Part shown: one piece after another, positions 11,562 to 22,522 of the stretch
Layout of the letters: each line of letters starts with the position of its first letter
How positions within the stretch are numbered: position 1 is the stretch's first letter
NCBI GenBank assembly: GCA_963281155.1
Contig: CAUJLY010000001.1
Coordinates: 7,254,001 to 7,318,000 of the forward strand
Direction: 5' to 3'
DNA: 64,000 nucleotides
DNA from: Rhabditophanes sp. KR3021
Taxonomy: Eukaryota; Nematoda; Chromadorea; Rhabditida; Alloionematidae
The notes under the pieces: generated by a model
Seen by the model: the letters and a program-made list of their open reading frames with translations, nothing else
What the model was told of the DNA's origin: nothing
The model's database searches: none
Made by a program: the position numbers and the translations under genes

Positions 11562-14500
11562 CTAATTTTTGATAAGGCTCGGACTTCTTCGTTTCTTTGC
11601 TATTTCGTCTTTTTGGTGAGCTGTGAAATTAAGCATTGTCAAAATAGCTTGTAAATGTTCCCGTGAATCGCCTTTGTTCAACAAATAATAATAAAAAGCA
11701 TCATGTAAAAACCTTAACACAATCCTATCTTCTGTCATTTGATCCAGTTGGTGATTCTGCAAAAAAGGAATTAACTAGAAATTAAAAAATAATTACCTCG
11801 ATTATTTCGTGCGCAGCAGCTTCTTGTCCTTTTTTAAACATAACCAAATACATATTTTGCCTTTCCTCCTCTAACTCTCTAATTTTTTTCTCATACATTT
11901 TACTTTCCTCTCTTTGCATAGTTATTTTTGATTTAATCATTCCAATTTCAAACTCCGATCCTTTAGCCTTCTCCAATTCATTTTCGAGTTCTAGTATACG
12001 AGCCTTCATTTTTGCTGATTGTTTTGATAAAGCTTCTCTTAAGATAGTTAATTCAGATTCGACTTTGTGCTTGTTACTTTTATAGTCTAAGCTTTTCCTT
12101 TTGATTAGAAGCCTGTCCATTGAACCTACTTCAAAGTTGTTGATCTTTTTCAAACCATCTTTAGTGTTTATCGTTTTACCTTGGGGTGCACCCTTTGGAT
12201 TAAAATTATTCAATGTTTGCGTTGAACCATCGCAGCATGAAGACTGTGAATCGAAATCATTTAAATCATTTAAAGAGTAGCAAGAAACAAAGTCGGCACT
12301 TTCACCTTCGCTAACAATTCTTTTTCTTAGAGAATGGTTTGAATCAGCAAAAGTATTGACTCTAGCTAGACTTGCGTTGTCATTTGTGGAAAAATAAACA
12401 CTAACACCAGATTTGCTTAAACCATCCTGTAAATTATTAGCATCTGTATTAATATTCTTCGGAGGCTTGGCCAATTTTTCTTTGATCAACTTAGAAGAAG
12501 CTCTTTCCAACTGAAGTTCACCTTTCAAAATTTGCAATTCATATTGGAGTTCTTTTCTTTCTTCGTCAACTTTCATAAATTCTCCCCTTAATCTGTGCAA
12601 TTCCCTAAACATAACACCAGTTTTTTCCTTCCATCCACTTAATTCAGCATCAGCGAAGGTATTTTTGTTTTTGACTCCTTTGGCCGAAAATGATCGCATG
12701 AATCCCTTACTTTCCCTCTCGGTAGCACTCAATTTACGGTCATTTTTATTTTCACTCCTAAACAACTCCAACTCATTACAAGCTTCATGCAAATCCTTAG
12801 TCACCTTATCTAATTGTTCGCCTAAACATTTAACAATCTCATTATCACCACTACTATCCTTAACAACATCTGCATTATTTTTATTCTTTGACATCCAATT
12901 ATTGACAATCTTTGTGGCATTCTTAACATCCGGAACTTCACTCGTTCCTTCCTCTGTAATTTGCTCCATAAATCTGTTTAATTCATTGCAAACCTCATCT
13001 AGCTCATTAGATAAATTATTAAATTCAGGAATCGAGTAATCTGATTTGCCAGCTGTTGAACTTGCTTTGGACAAAGTGCGTTTGATATTTTTTTCTAAAA
13101 GATTTTTGATTATGCATAATTCTTTTTCTAGGATCATGTTTTTGTTCCGTAGTTGTTGGATTTCAGTTGAAACTTGTTGGGCTCCTACATGAACAGCTGA
13201 AGCTGAACGGGCAAGTTCATTGGCAAGAGTTGGCTTGGGATCATTGCTTAAATCATTTTCCGATCCTGTGATAACAAAAGTTGGTGTATTCAAAGTTTGA
13301 TTGGATACAGATAAAGTATTGGATGGGATTTGAACAGATAAAAGTTCATGACTTTTTCCTAGGTGCTTGATATTGTCCATTTTATTTTTCTTAATCACTA
13401 ACTGATCAGTCTTTTTCCATTGAACCAATTTCTTGTTTAATTCAATATTCTCGAGCTTATACTTTTCGAGCACGACAATCTTTTCCTTCAGATGTTTTTT
13501 TTCTTTTTCATACTTCTTGATCTCTTCATCAAGTTCAGTTCTTAAATTATCAAATTCTGCGGCTAGCCTTTGAATTCTTTCCTTTTCTCTTTCAACTAAC
13601 TCTTGTTTTTCTTCCTCTAAAGTCTTGATACGTGCAATCAGATCGAAATTCTTATCTTCCAAGTCAATAACTTTCTTTTCGCCTTCATTAGACTCACTAT
13701 CTTTGCTGGAAGCATTATCAACAGTCAAAGTAAAGACAGGAGGGCATGATATAATAGAAATCATTTTATCTTGGTCTGAAGTTGAATCTCCACTCATATT
13801 GCTCATTCTAGGCAATGAGTTAATTGGAGTCATTTGAGTTGAATTATTGTTGACTCTTGTTTCTCTTTCAAATAACTTTTCTTGCAATACCTGAACTTGC
13901 TTCTTGGTTATACTAAGCTCAGCTAACAATGATTTTGACTTTTCTTCAACTTCATTATACAAGTCACCGTGCTGAATGTCAGTTTCCTTTGATCTAAAAT
14001 TAGGTTTACAGGCTACATACTTTGAAACTTTTAATGGAACTGCTTGTACTTCTTTCTCATGAGTTTGCTTGTTAATTTGCTTGAATATTTCATTTGTATG
14101 TTCGATTGAACTAGTCAACCTCGCTTCTAAATCAGCTTTTTCAACTTGACTCTTTAGTTTATAAGAATCATGTTGTTTTCTAAGTTTTTCTAAGTCGTTT
14201 TGAAGGTTAGCTTTTTGATTTTCATAGCCGCTAACTTTTTCATGCCAATAATTTTCTTGTTGTTTAATTTTATTCATTGTTCCAGCTAAGCTTTCAGACA
14301 AACCTTCATCATATAAATTTTGAGAATCTTTTAATTTAATCTCGACAATGCTTTTTTCCGTTCTCAGTCTTTCGATTTCCATTTCAAGAGCAGGAACTTT
14401 TTCAGCAACTCTTCCCAAATCTTCAATTCTTCTTCCAAACAATTCTCTCTCATTTTGTCTATTTTTATCATCCTCCTGAACCATTTTCGCAGATTGTTCC

Positions 14501-17074
14501 AACTGCTTACTCAAACTTTCGACCAATTTGGCCTTCAAAATCAAATTACTCTCAATATCCTGGAACCTATCACGCATATTCACATTCTTAGAAGCAAATT
14601 CATGTTCTAATTCACTTAATTTATCCGTCAGCGACATGAATTGATCTTCATTCTTCAACATATCTTCGGAAGTAAGATCTGTTTGAACTCGTTTTGAAAA
14701 ATTTACACTATACCTTGGGTCAATGTAGCCCTTTCTCCATGACGAAGTGTCTTCATCCGCTATGACAATATCATTCTCAAGAATAGTAAATTGATACACC
14801 TGCAATCTTTCTTCTAGGTAAGTAATTGCTTGTTTCAAATTCTCTTTTTCGGAATGCAATCGGATAACAGTCATTTCAGCAGCGTTATTTTCAGCTTTCT
14901 TTTCTTCGAGACATAAACCTTGTTTAGTGTAATTTTCATTTGAAGTAGCTAATTCGGTGTTTAATTTGCTAATTAACTCAGTCGCCTTGTTTAAATCAGT
15001 TTCTACTTGTTCTAATTTAGTATGATAAAGTTCAATTTTATCCTGCCCACTATTAACTTCCTCTAGCATTCGTTTCTTATACTCAACGCAGGAATGAGAT
15101 CGACAATCTGCTCCAATTACCATTGCAGCTGCCGCCAAAACACCAGATCTAGCAGGAGACGGGCTTAGCGACATTCTACGATCCATTCCACTAATTATTG
15201 GTGTATTGAGCGTAATAGCCGAAACAGTCAAAGATTCCATATTATCCTCAACCTGTTCTTCTTCCTCTGCCCCCTTGATAATATCCACTAATCTATCATT
15301 TTCAAATTGTAACGTTTCTAATCTATTAACTAAATTAACTTCCATCTGGCCTGCTTTCATCATTTGATCTTTAATAATAATTTCGAGTTGAGCTGCTTTA
15401 GTTCTCCACACAACAGCTTCATTTTGGTAAGCTGTCAATTGGGTGATTGTGTCTTGGTAAAAAGATTCAGACATCATACTAGGTGTAGAAGAATTCAATT
15501 CGTTTTTGGATTGACTTAGTTCAAGCCCACTTTTGGGAGAAATAGGATCGTGTGGATAACTTGGCGACATATTTTGTCGTAAACTAGGATGTCTCTTAAT
15601 TCCCATGATACTATCCCATTCATTAGGATCAGTCATCACCTCAACATCAACCATATTCTCTTTCAAACTTTTTAAATTGTCAAGTTGCTGTGCTTTCTTC
15701 ATCATCTCCGTCCTTGAATCTACAGTCTCCTGTATCAACTGCCGCACCCTAATCTCATGCTTCTCGATCAACTCATTTTTCTCTCTTTTAAACATTTCAT
15801 TCAACTCGTTTTCTCTTTTATCCATGATTTCTTTTTGATTCCCAAATTTAGGAGAGGAAGCCATCAAACTTTCTATCTCTTTTAAGCGTCCCCTTAATTG
15901 TTCAAGTTGCCTATCTTTGTCTTTTGAATACATTGTAACCTGCCTATTCTCCTTCTTTAGTTGCATTATCTCTTGAGTCATTCTTTGAGTAGGCGTTAGG
16001 TAAGGCTCACTTTCAGAAGAACATGTCTTATGGGCGCATCCTTTCTTTTCACAGTGAAGTTGGTAGCGAGTGTCTTTACCAAACCACCATTTTCCAGCTA
16101 TGACGGATGAACCCGAGGAACCCATTGAAAGGTTGTCTTCTTCCTTTTGTTCGGTTAGGCCGTTTAATGGAGGGACGACTGGAGGTTTGGAACTAGCTTT
16201 AAAGGTAGGTATTTTTGAATCTATTGATGATATTAAATTTGACGAAGATAGGGAGAAGTTTTTGGGGACGGAAGGTAAGTTTGAAGTTTCTCCTTCTATT
16301 TTGAGACTTTGAATTGTTCCTGTTTCGGAGACAGTAGATTCTAAGCTAGATTCTCTTTCTTTGACATCAATCAAATCTTCGTCGTCTTCACGATCAGTTC
16401 CACTTTCTTCAGAGGACAAAATTTCTGTCTCAATTGGCTGAAGAGATAAGGTTGATTTTTTCTTCAAATCCCAGAGAATGTTGTCTGTTTCAGTCTCAGT
16501 TGTGTTGTCATCACTTGTGTCTCCGAATATCGCAACTAAACAAGCCAAATTATGGAAACATCTAAACAAACTTACCATGATTCTTTTCACTCCACGACAA
16601 TTTCATACTCTTGGACCCAAATTGACTCTTACTCCCACTATTTCTCTCCAACTTCCCATTCTCTTCAAACCCCAATTTCTTGCCTTGCTCAGCTAATCTC
16701 CCTGGCAAACTACGCGTCATCACACTAATACTATTATTTCCTAACAAAGCCGTATCATCAGAGGATCTTTCCCTACTAAGATTGGACGGTCTCTTCAAAA
16801 TACCTTTCCTCGGCAAAGTAGCAGCCCCCAATACACCACTACTTCCCTTAAAATGCTTCTTCTCCATTTTAAAATTATCTGAGAGTGAATAATTTAAATA
16901 ACTACCATTATACTTCTTTTTCCCATCTCCCTCATTAAAGGACTCCGATTTAGAAGACTGTTTTGTTGGAGCAGCATAAACTTTAACTGGAATTTTCATT
17001 GGTCTCCCAATAGCGGGAGTAATAAATAGTGAATTGACGGTGGATTTGTTGTGGTTGGCATTATTCGAATCCAT
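11562..17074 (-). CDS. Giant coiled-coil protein with GRIP-like C-terminal domain (putative golgin)
   Basis: Three minus-strand exons, 16576-17074, 11797-16535 and 11562-11756, with 40-nt introns, encode about 1,810 residues. The first 170 residues are basic, low-complexity and Ser-rich. A short Cys/His cluster (CEKKGCAHKTC) lies near residue 360, followed by LTPTQRMTQEIMQLKKENRQ. From there heptad-rich coiled coil runs almost to the end, broken by Ser/Asn-rich spacers. The separate last exon (64 residues) reads DRIVLRFLHDAFYYYLLNKG, then REHLQAILTMLNFTAHQKDEI. This resembles a GRIP domain (family pattern: aromatic/Leu-rich helix, then L..V...LLNFS.EE), which binds Arl1 on the trans-Golgi. 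If so, this is a vesicle-tethering golgin. The overall family is not recognised, and a centrosomal or cytoskeletal scaffold remains possible. Confidence 0.8.
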
Positions 17075-19412
17075 CTATCTAATTAAAATAATATGTTGTC
17101 ATATAAATAATAATTGAAAACAAATGATATTAAGTTAAATTTGTCTAGTTTATCTGCAAATAAGATTAATATTATTTTTTAAATAAGTTTGTAATTAATT
17201 GGGTAGATGTAAGGATAATATTTATTTTATTTTGATGGGAAATGTGGCATAGAACAGAAATAATCAATATGGTTAAATTAATGTACTTTTTATTTTTTAG
17301 GGCTGCTTTTGGGTGTGTATGGTTATTTAAATTTATTTATATAGTTTATTGTTTCATTCTAAAGCGGAAAAATATAAATTTGCAAAAGCCAAAAAGACAG
17401 CTTAAGCTTTGCCTCGACAATACAATTACTAAATCAATTAGTTTGATGGTTTTAAAAAAAGAAACCAATTCAATACACAAAAAGGAAGTTTATTTAAAAA
17501 AATGATTACCACATTAGAATTGGTAATTAAATGTTCTAATCCTGAAAGTTAATTAACTTAAGAACTATTTATCCATCCATTTATTTAATTTAAAATATAT
17601 ATGTGCCCAGGTAAAAAAGTTTGATGTAATATCCGGTCATTGAGGGAATATTATATTTAATCGGCAAGTTGCTTGGCAGTTTATGTTTTCGTTCATTTGG
17701 TGGCTAATAAAGTGTAGAGTAGATTAAATTTGATTGAGGAGATCTCTGTGTCGATTTTAAGTAACGGGGTCTTTTTGGCTGTAGCAGTTGGAAATTATAT
17801 AGATTTTGATAAGGCACAGGGATTTATATGATGTAAAGAAAAATATTGTCGTTTGTAAGATTGTGTGTATGTTAATAAGTGTGTAGTTTAAATGAATGAG
17901 GAAATGAAATTAAAATATTTATGATTTTATATTTCATGACAACTGATTTATGTAATTTATATAATTTTGCAATTTATATAGTTGTTTTTGATAAAAAATT
18001 TATTCATTTGAACATTGGGAAAATTGTATTCTGACACTTTTGAGTACAAACTAAATAAAAACTTTTTTCCCATTTATGTAAAATATCAAAAATCCCTTTT
18101 TATAACTCCACGTTTTAATTAATCTCTTATCATTTAACTGATTACCTAACTGTATTAAAAAGTAAAGGCGCCACCCCAATCTAACTTAATTGCATGGCTC
18201 CAAGAGATACATAGTTATTACTAAGATAACAGGACCTATTATTAATAAAGTAGCTTCCTAGATAAAAAGTTGATAAGGTAAAATGTTAATTAAATGTTTT
18301 TGAACGATTAAAAAGATGATTTTTTGAATAAATTATGAAAAGAAAATATTAGTAATAAAATGTTAGAATATCCTTGGTCATTTCCTGTATTTTAACAGAT
18401 TTATCACTTGTAGTTTTAATAAAGAACATTTTTTTCAGTCAGAGTTCATTGAACTTTATTCAAATATGAGTTGAATGAACGAGTCATAGACTTTGACTTA
18501 TTTTATTGCTTGGAGCTTAATATTGATTTCAGGTCATCGCATATGCTGTAAATCATAATGCTATTCCTTCAGATTATTTATTAAATTCAAACTTTTTTCT
18601 ATACATTGTGTTTCTTATGATAATGCAATTTTATGAATCTTAAATAAGAAGTCTAAGCTTTGCAATATCAAATATTATCGAATCAAATAACGAAATTCAA
18701 TATTTCTTATGCATTTATATAAATACTAAATAAGAAGAATAGTTTTTATGTAATTGCGGTTATTAAACTAAGAACTCTGCAATTTCGACACTATGGAGCA
18801 CTTTAATGCAGCATATGCAGAAACTTTTAAAATACTTACTTCATTCAAGGAGAGTAATTTTAAAATTATTATAAACTAATTGCCCGGTTGAATAACAAAT
18901 CACAAATTTTAAGGTTAGCATGATGTTTTTTAGTCAAAGGCCAGCCAAAAGCATTTATTAAACTCTTCAAAAAATTCTAAAAATGCATTTATTAAAGCAA
19001 AGTAATGAATGAAGGAAGATGTTAATCCCGAAGCAACGAGTGTTAGATTGTACGTATATGAATGCACTCATCCATCATAATTTCGAATATATTTGCGATG
19101 AAGTAGCAATATTGCATGAATCTCAGTACTTAATTATGTATTTAATTAACCAATGGGCATGTAAATAAGTAGAAAATTGCTACTTTCTTAAAAATCTAAT
19201 TCTTGCATTTTAACAAAATTTCTGGAACCAATTAAGAAGATATTATAAATGAATTATATCTATACTAATCTCCTGTTTTGGATCTCTTCGCAAATAATGA
19301 AAGACATCGACTAGCTAACTTACAAAGTATATTTAATTTCGCATAAACATAATAAATGAATGAATCTCTTATATTAAACCTTTTATTTTATACAATCTTA
19401 TCCCAGAATAAA
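17075..19412. other. Intergenic, no gene seen
   Basis: About 2.3 kb, AT-rich. It holds the upstream region of the coiled-coil gene and the 3' side of the lectin gene. An 87-codon plus-strand frame at 17242-17505 contains a hydrophobic patch but no domain, no splice continuity and lysine-rich low-complexity sequence. Nothing else supported. Confidence 0.4.
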
Positions 19413-20770
19413 TTATGTAGCGGCACAGAATTTTCCTGCGGAACAGGCAGAAACTTGGTAGATATAGGGGTTGGCTTTTTCGAAGGCACTACAAACTGTA
19501 TCATGCCATAAACCATCATTATCCAAATAAGTACATTTATTGTTGATATTGATATCATTTCCAGCAAATTTGTTGAATGAACCAACTGGGGAGAAAGAAG
19601 AACCAGTGTCCCATTTCCAGGTGCCGGAAGATCCGATTTGGTTGAGGCCGATGAAGACGGGACGGTAGTTGGTGGTCATATTCATGACGAAATCTTGTTT
19701 GTCTTGGTTCAGGATGTCGACAAGGATTCCGTTGTCGAGGCCAGCAGCGATTTGAGCAGAGGTGTAGCCGGTTGGAGTTTCTTCCAAGTACAAGCATTCA
19801 GCAGTTTTGTAACATTTAGTTAAATGCAAATTTTGAGTGTATGAGGATGGGCAATAACAATTGGTCCATGATAATAATTTCATGAATTCCGGTAACATTT
19901 GTTCGTCATTGTTTAATGCGTAACATGGGGAAGCAATTCCGTTGACGTGAAGATTAGGGGCATCGTTGAAGTTGAGTCTGATGGTCAAAATGTAAATTCC
20001 GCTGTTTTTGATGTTAGCTAAAGACAATCATTACATTTCATTAAAGTAACAAATAACTTACCAGCAATTCTACATGGACTTTTTTCATCCGAAGCCAACC
20101 TATGGGATCTAGATTGAGATAGAGAATTTTCAATAGTGCAGTCGTAATCATCAGCGGAAGTGAATACAACAATCAATTTCTGGATGTTGGTTCCGCGTCC
20201 AGATGTAGATAGGACATTGTCGGCTGTAATCAAAGCTTGCGCAAGGTCAAGAGATGGACCAGTGTTTGAGACGTATGAAAGAGTTTTGACGGCTCTGAGG
20301 AAATCTGAAACTGAATTGTAAGCATTCAAATCTCCCACGACGACGGGTTTAGTTGCGGCAGTGATGATGGAAGCACGAACTGCTTGGGGTTGTGTTTGCG
20401 AGACGACCAGTCCCGTTGATGCAAACGCCAACAAAGCACCCCTTTCTCCATTGAATCCGAGAGGGTCGGTTCCTTTGGAAGAGTCAAGAATAAATACGAC
20501 ATCAAGATAAAGTCCTTCTAGATTAGTTGAACATTGTTGTTGTTGCTGTGGAATAAAAGTTGGAGTAACAACAGTGGTTTGTTGGACTGGTGATGTTGCT
20601 GGTGGGTTAGTTGGGGCAGTAACAGTAGTTTGTTGAACTGGAGGCACTACAGTTGTTTGTTGAACTGGAGGCACTACGGTTGTTTGCTGAGCTGATGAAG
20701 TGGTAGGCAATGCAGTTTGACCAAAAGCACTACCAGCCAAAGCTAGTACAAAAATAGTAGAAAATATCAT
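19413..20770 (-). CDS. Secreted vWA plus C-type lectin domain protein
   Basis: Two minus-strand exons, 20062-20770 and 19413-20017, with a 44-nt intron, give 437 residues. A signal peptide (1-17, FSTIFVLALAGSAFG) is followed by a Thr/Pro/Gln-rich linker with three repeats of the PVQQTTV type. A von Willebrand A domain spans about 85-275: strand LDVVFILDSSKG, later LIVVFTSADDYDC and IYILTIRLN. Its MIDAS motif reads DSSKG, not the canonical DxSxS. A C-type lectin domain spans about 300-433 (ECLYLEETPTGYTSAQIA, GLNQIGSSGTWKW, DNDGLWHDTVC). It has the disulfide cysteines but neither an EPN/QPD sequence nor a classical WND. This architecture is a known nematode CLEC subclass, often intestinal and induced by infection. 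Sugar binding is uncertain. Confidence 0.88.
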
Positions 20771-21293
20771 TTTAACAAATTAAAATGTAACGTATTGTTA
20801 ATAAGAAGCTGGACTTAAATACGATTTCTCTAACGAAAAAGCCTGATAAGATTAATTAATTTTTTTGTTGCTACCATTTAATTACTTCTTTCAAGAGAAA
20901 ATACTATTATTTTATGTAGGCTAATCTTGTAACGGATCTGTTGAACATGATAATAGAAAAGTGTATTAACTGGTGAAAAAGAAACGGCGTCATCTTAAAT
21001 AAGAGATAAGGAGCTGTAAGTCTTTAAAAAATGATAGTAATACCACTTTTCCTGGTTAATAAAGGTGTGGTGATGTGTTATCATGAAAATGAGAAAAGGG
21101 AAGTTTGATAATTACACTTTCAAACCATTTCTACATCTTGATCAAAATTAGTGCATTTATCAACACTCATGGAAAAATCAGGAATACATTAATATTGTGT
21201 AGTGTTCAAACATGCTATATTTATTATTTTTAAAATTACGTATTACTTAAAGCATTTTTTAATATAATTTTTATAATATTTTAAATGTTCGCA
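20771..21293. other. Intergenic, no gene seen
   Basis: About 520 bp, AT-rich, between the start of the lectin gene and the stop of the GH56 gene, both minus strand. It should contain the lectin promoter. No reading frame or RNA feature supported. Confidence 0.45.
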
Positions 21294-22522
21294 TTAATTG
21301 ATGTTCAAGAAGAGATGATGGTTGTAAAAATTTCTTAGATTTAGAATATATGGCCCCAAAAATTCATCGACATAGGTAGCTATTGAGGAGCACCGTTTTA
21401 GCATATTTTTTGATGTACTCCATAGCAAGATACCATCAACCTCGAATTGAAAGTCTTGTCTAATACTGATGTCAAGTTCCATCTAAAAAGGAGTTACTCA
21501 ATAAACGACAAATAAAAGTTATACCTTGTTGTAAAACCTAATTTCGGAAACATCGTCTTCATAGGGGTTTATTTCAAACTCGGTGAACACAAAAACTTTC
21601 TTTCTTCCATAGCCTTCCTTTTGTATTATGTAATTTAACCGTTCCGTTTCACTTAAAATTTCACGGACGTATCTTTTTTGTCTGTCGATAGGGCGGTTTT
21701 TGTAAAGGTAAGTTGATGGATAGAAAGCGTCCACGTTTCGGAGTATTTTTAAGAGTCTAAATTAGTTTACATACTGGTGAATTTAATCAAATAGACTTAC
21801 TTGCGGTTATGTCTTTGATAGCAAGACCTAAAATTCCTTTTGTACCCGTTAATATCACAAAGTGGCCATCCATAAAACCCCCAAGAAGCTTTAGGTCTCA
21901 TTTTTTTGCAGTGATTTAATGTTTTGTGAATAAAATGAAGTGAGGCTTTGTTGAATTCCTCTTCAGCTATTACTGTGGCTTCAGCTTCTGTCAACAATGG
22001 TCTTTCGGCCAAAACTTTTTTAATAGAGGCTTTCTTATAAACCTGCTTACCACTCCAATTTTGGTCAAAAAATGGACGCCATTCTTCAATATCTAACACA
22101 GCTGGGCCGGAAAAGTTGGGGTCCGGGATGTGGATTTTTATTTGTTGGCGGAGCACCTTCAAATGATGCTTCATATTGACGTTCTAAAAAACTGTTATTA
22201 ATTTGACGTTAGAATATGTTACCTGTGGAATTCCGCCGTTAACCCATTCAATACTCCCATTATCATATTTTTTAATTGCTGGATATAGCCCTATTTCCTT
22301 TTCATACAATACAACAATTTTATTTCCTCTAAAAGCTTGACCCTTATTAGTAATAATGCCATACTTTTCAGTATTAATAATGGTCCCATTATTAAAGCAT
22401 GCTCCTGACGGACTGTTCCAATAAATTTTGAGTGAATCCGAATTAGAAGCAGCTGTTGCCCCGGAACTGATAATAGCAAAAATAGTTATCAGAAAAAGAG
22501 AACCACCGCCATCAAGCATCAT
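21294..22522 (-). CDS. Hyaluronidase/chondroitin hydrolase-like glycoside hydrolase (GH56)
   Basis: Four minus-strand exons, 22223-22522, 21801-22183, 21525-21756 and 21294-21482, join in frame to 367 residues. A signal peptide covers about 1-25. GH56 landmarks in order: IYWNSPSGAC near residue 33, YGIITNKGQAFRG, LYPAI, NGGIPQ at 95-100, the catalytic segment GPAVLDIEEWRP with the Asp-x-Glu pair near residue 128, WSGKQVY, WGFYGWPLCDI, DAFYPSTYLY, VDGILLWST, then C...A.YVDEFLGPYI. Length and order fit the 340-380 residue catalytic domain. The family cleaves beta-1,4 hexosaminidic bonds in hyaluronan or chondroitin. The Caenorhabditis member acts on chondroitin, so that is the likelier substrate. 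There is no EGF-like insert. The intron after NGGIPQ is only 39 nt. Confidence 0.92.

Noticed and set aside
17242..17505. 87-codon plus-strand frame
   Set aside because: Has a hydrophobic patch but is otherwise lysine/asparagine-rich low complexity with no homologous pattern.
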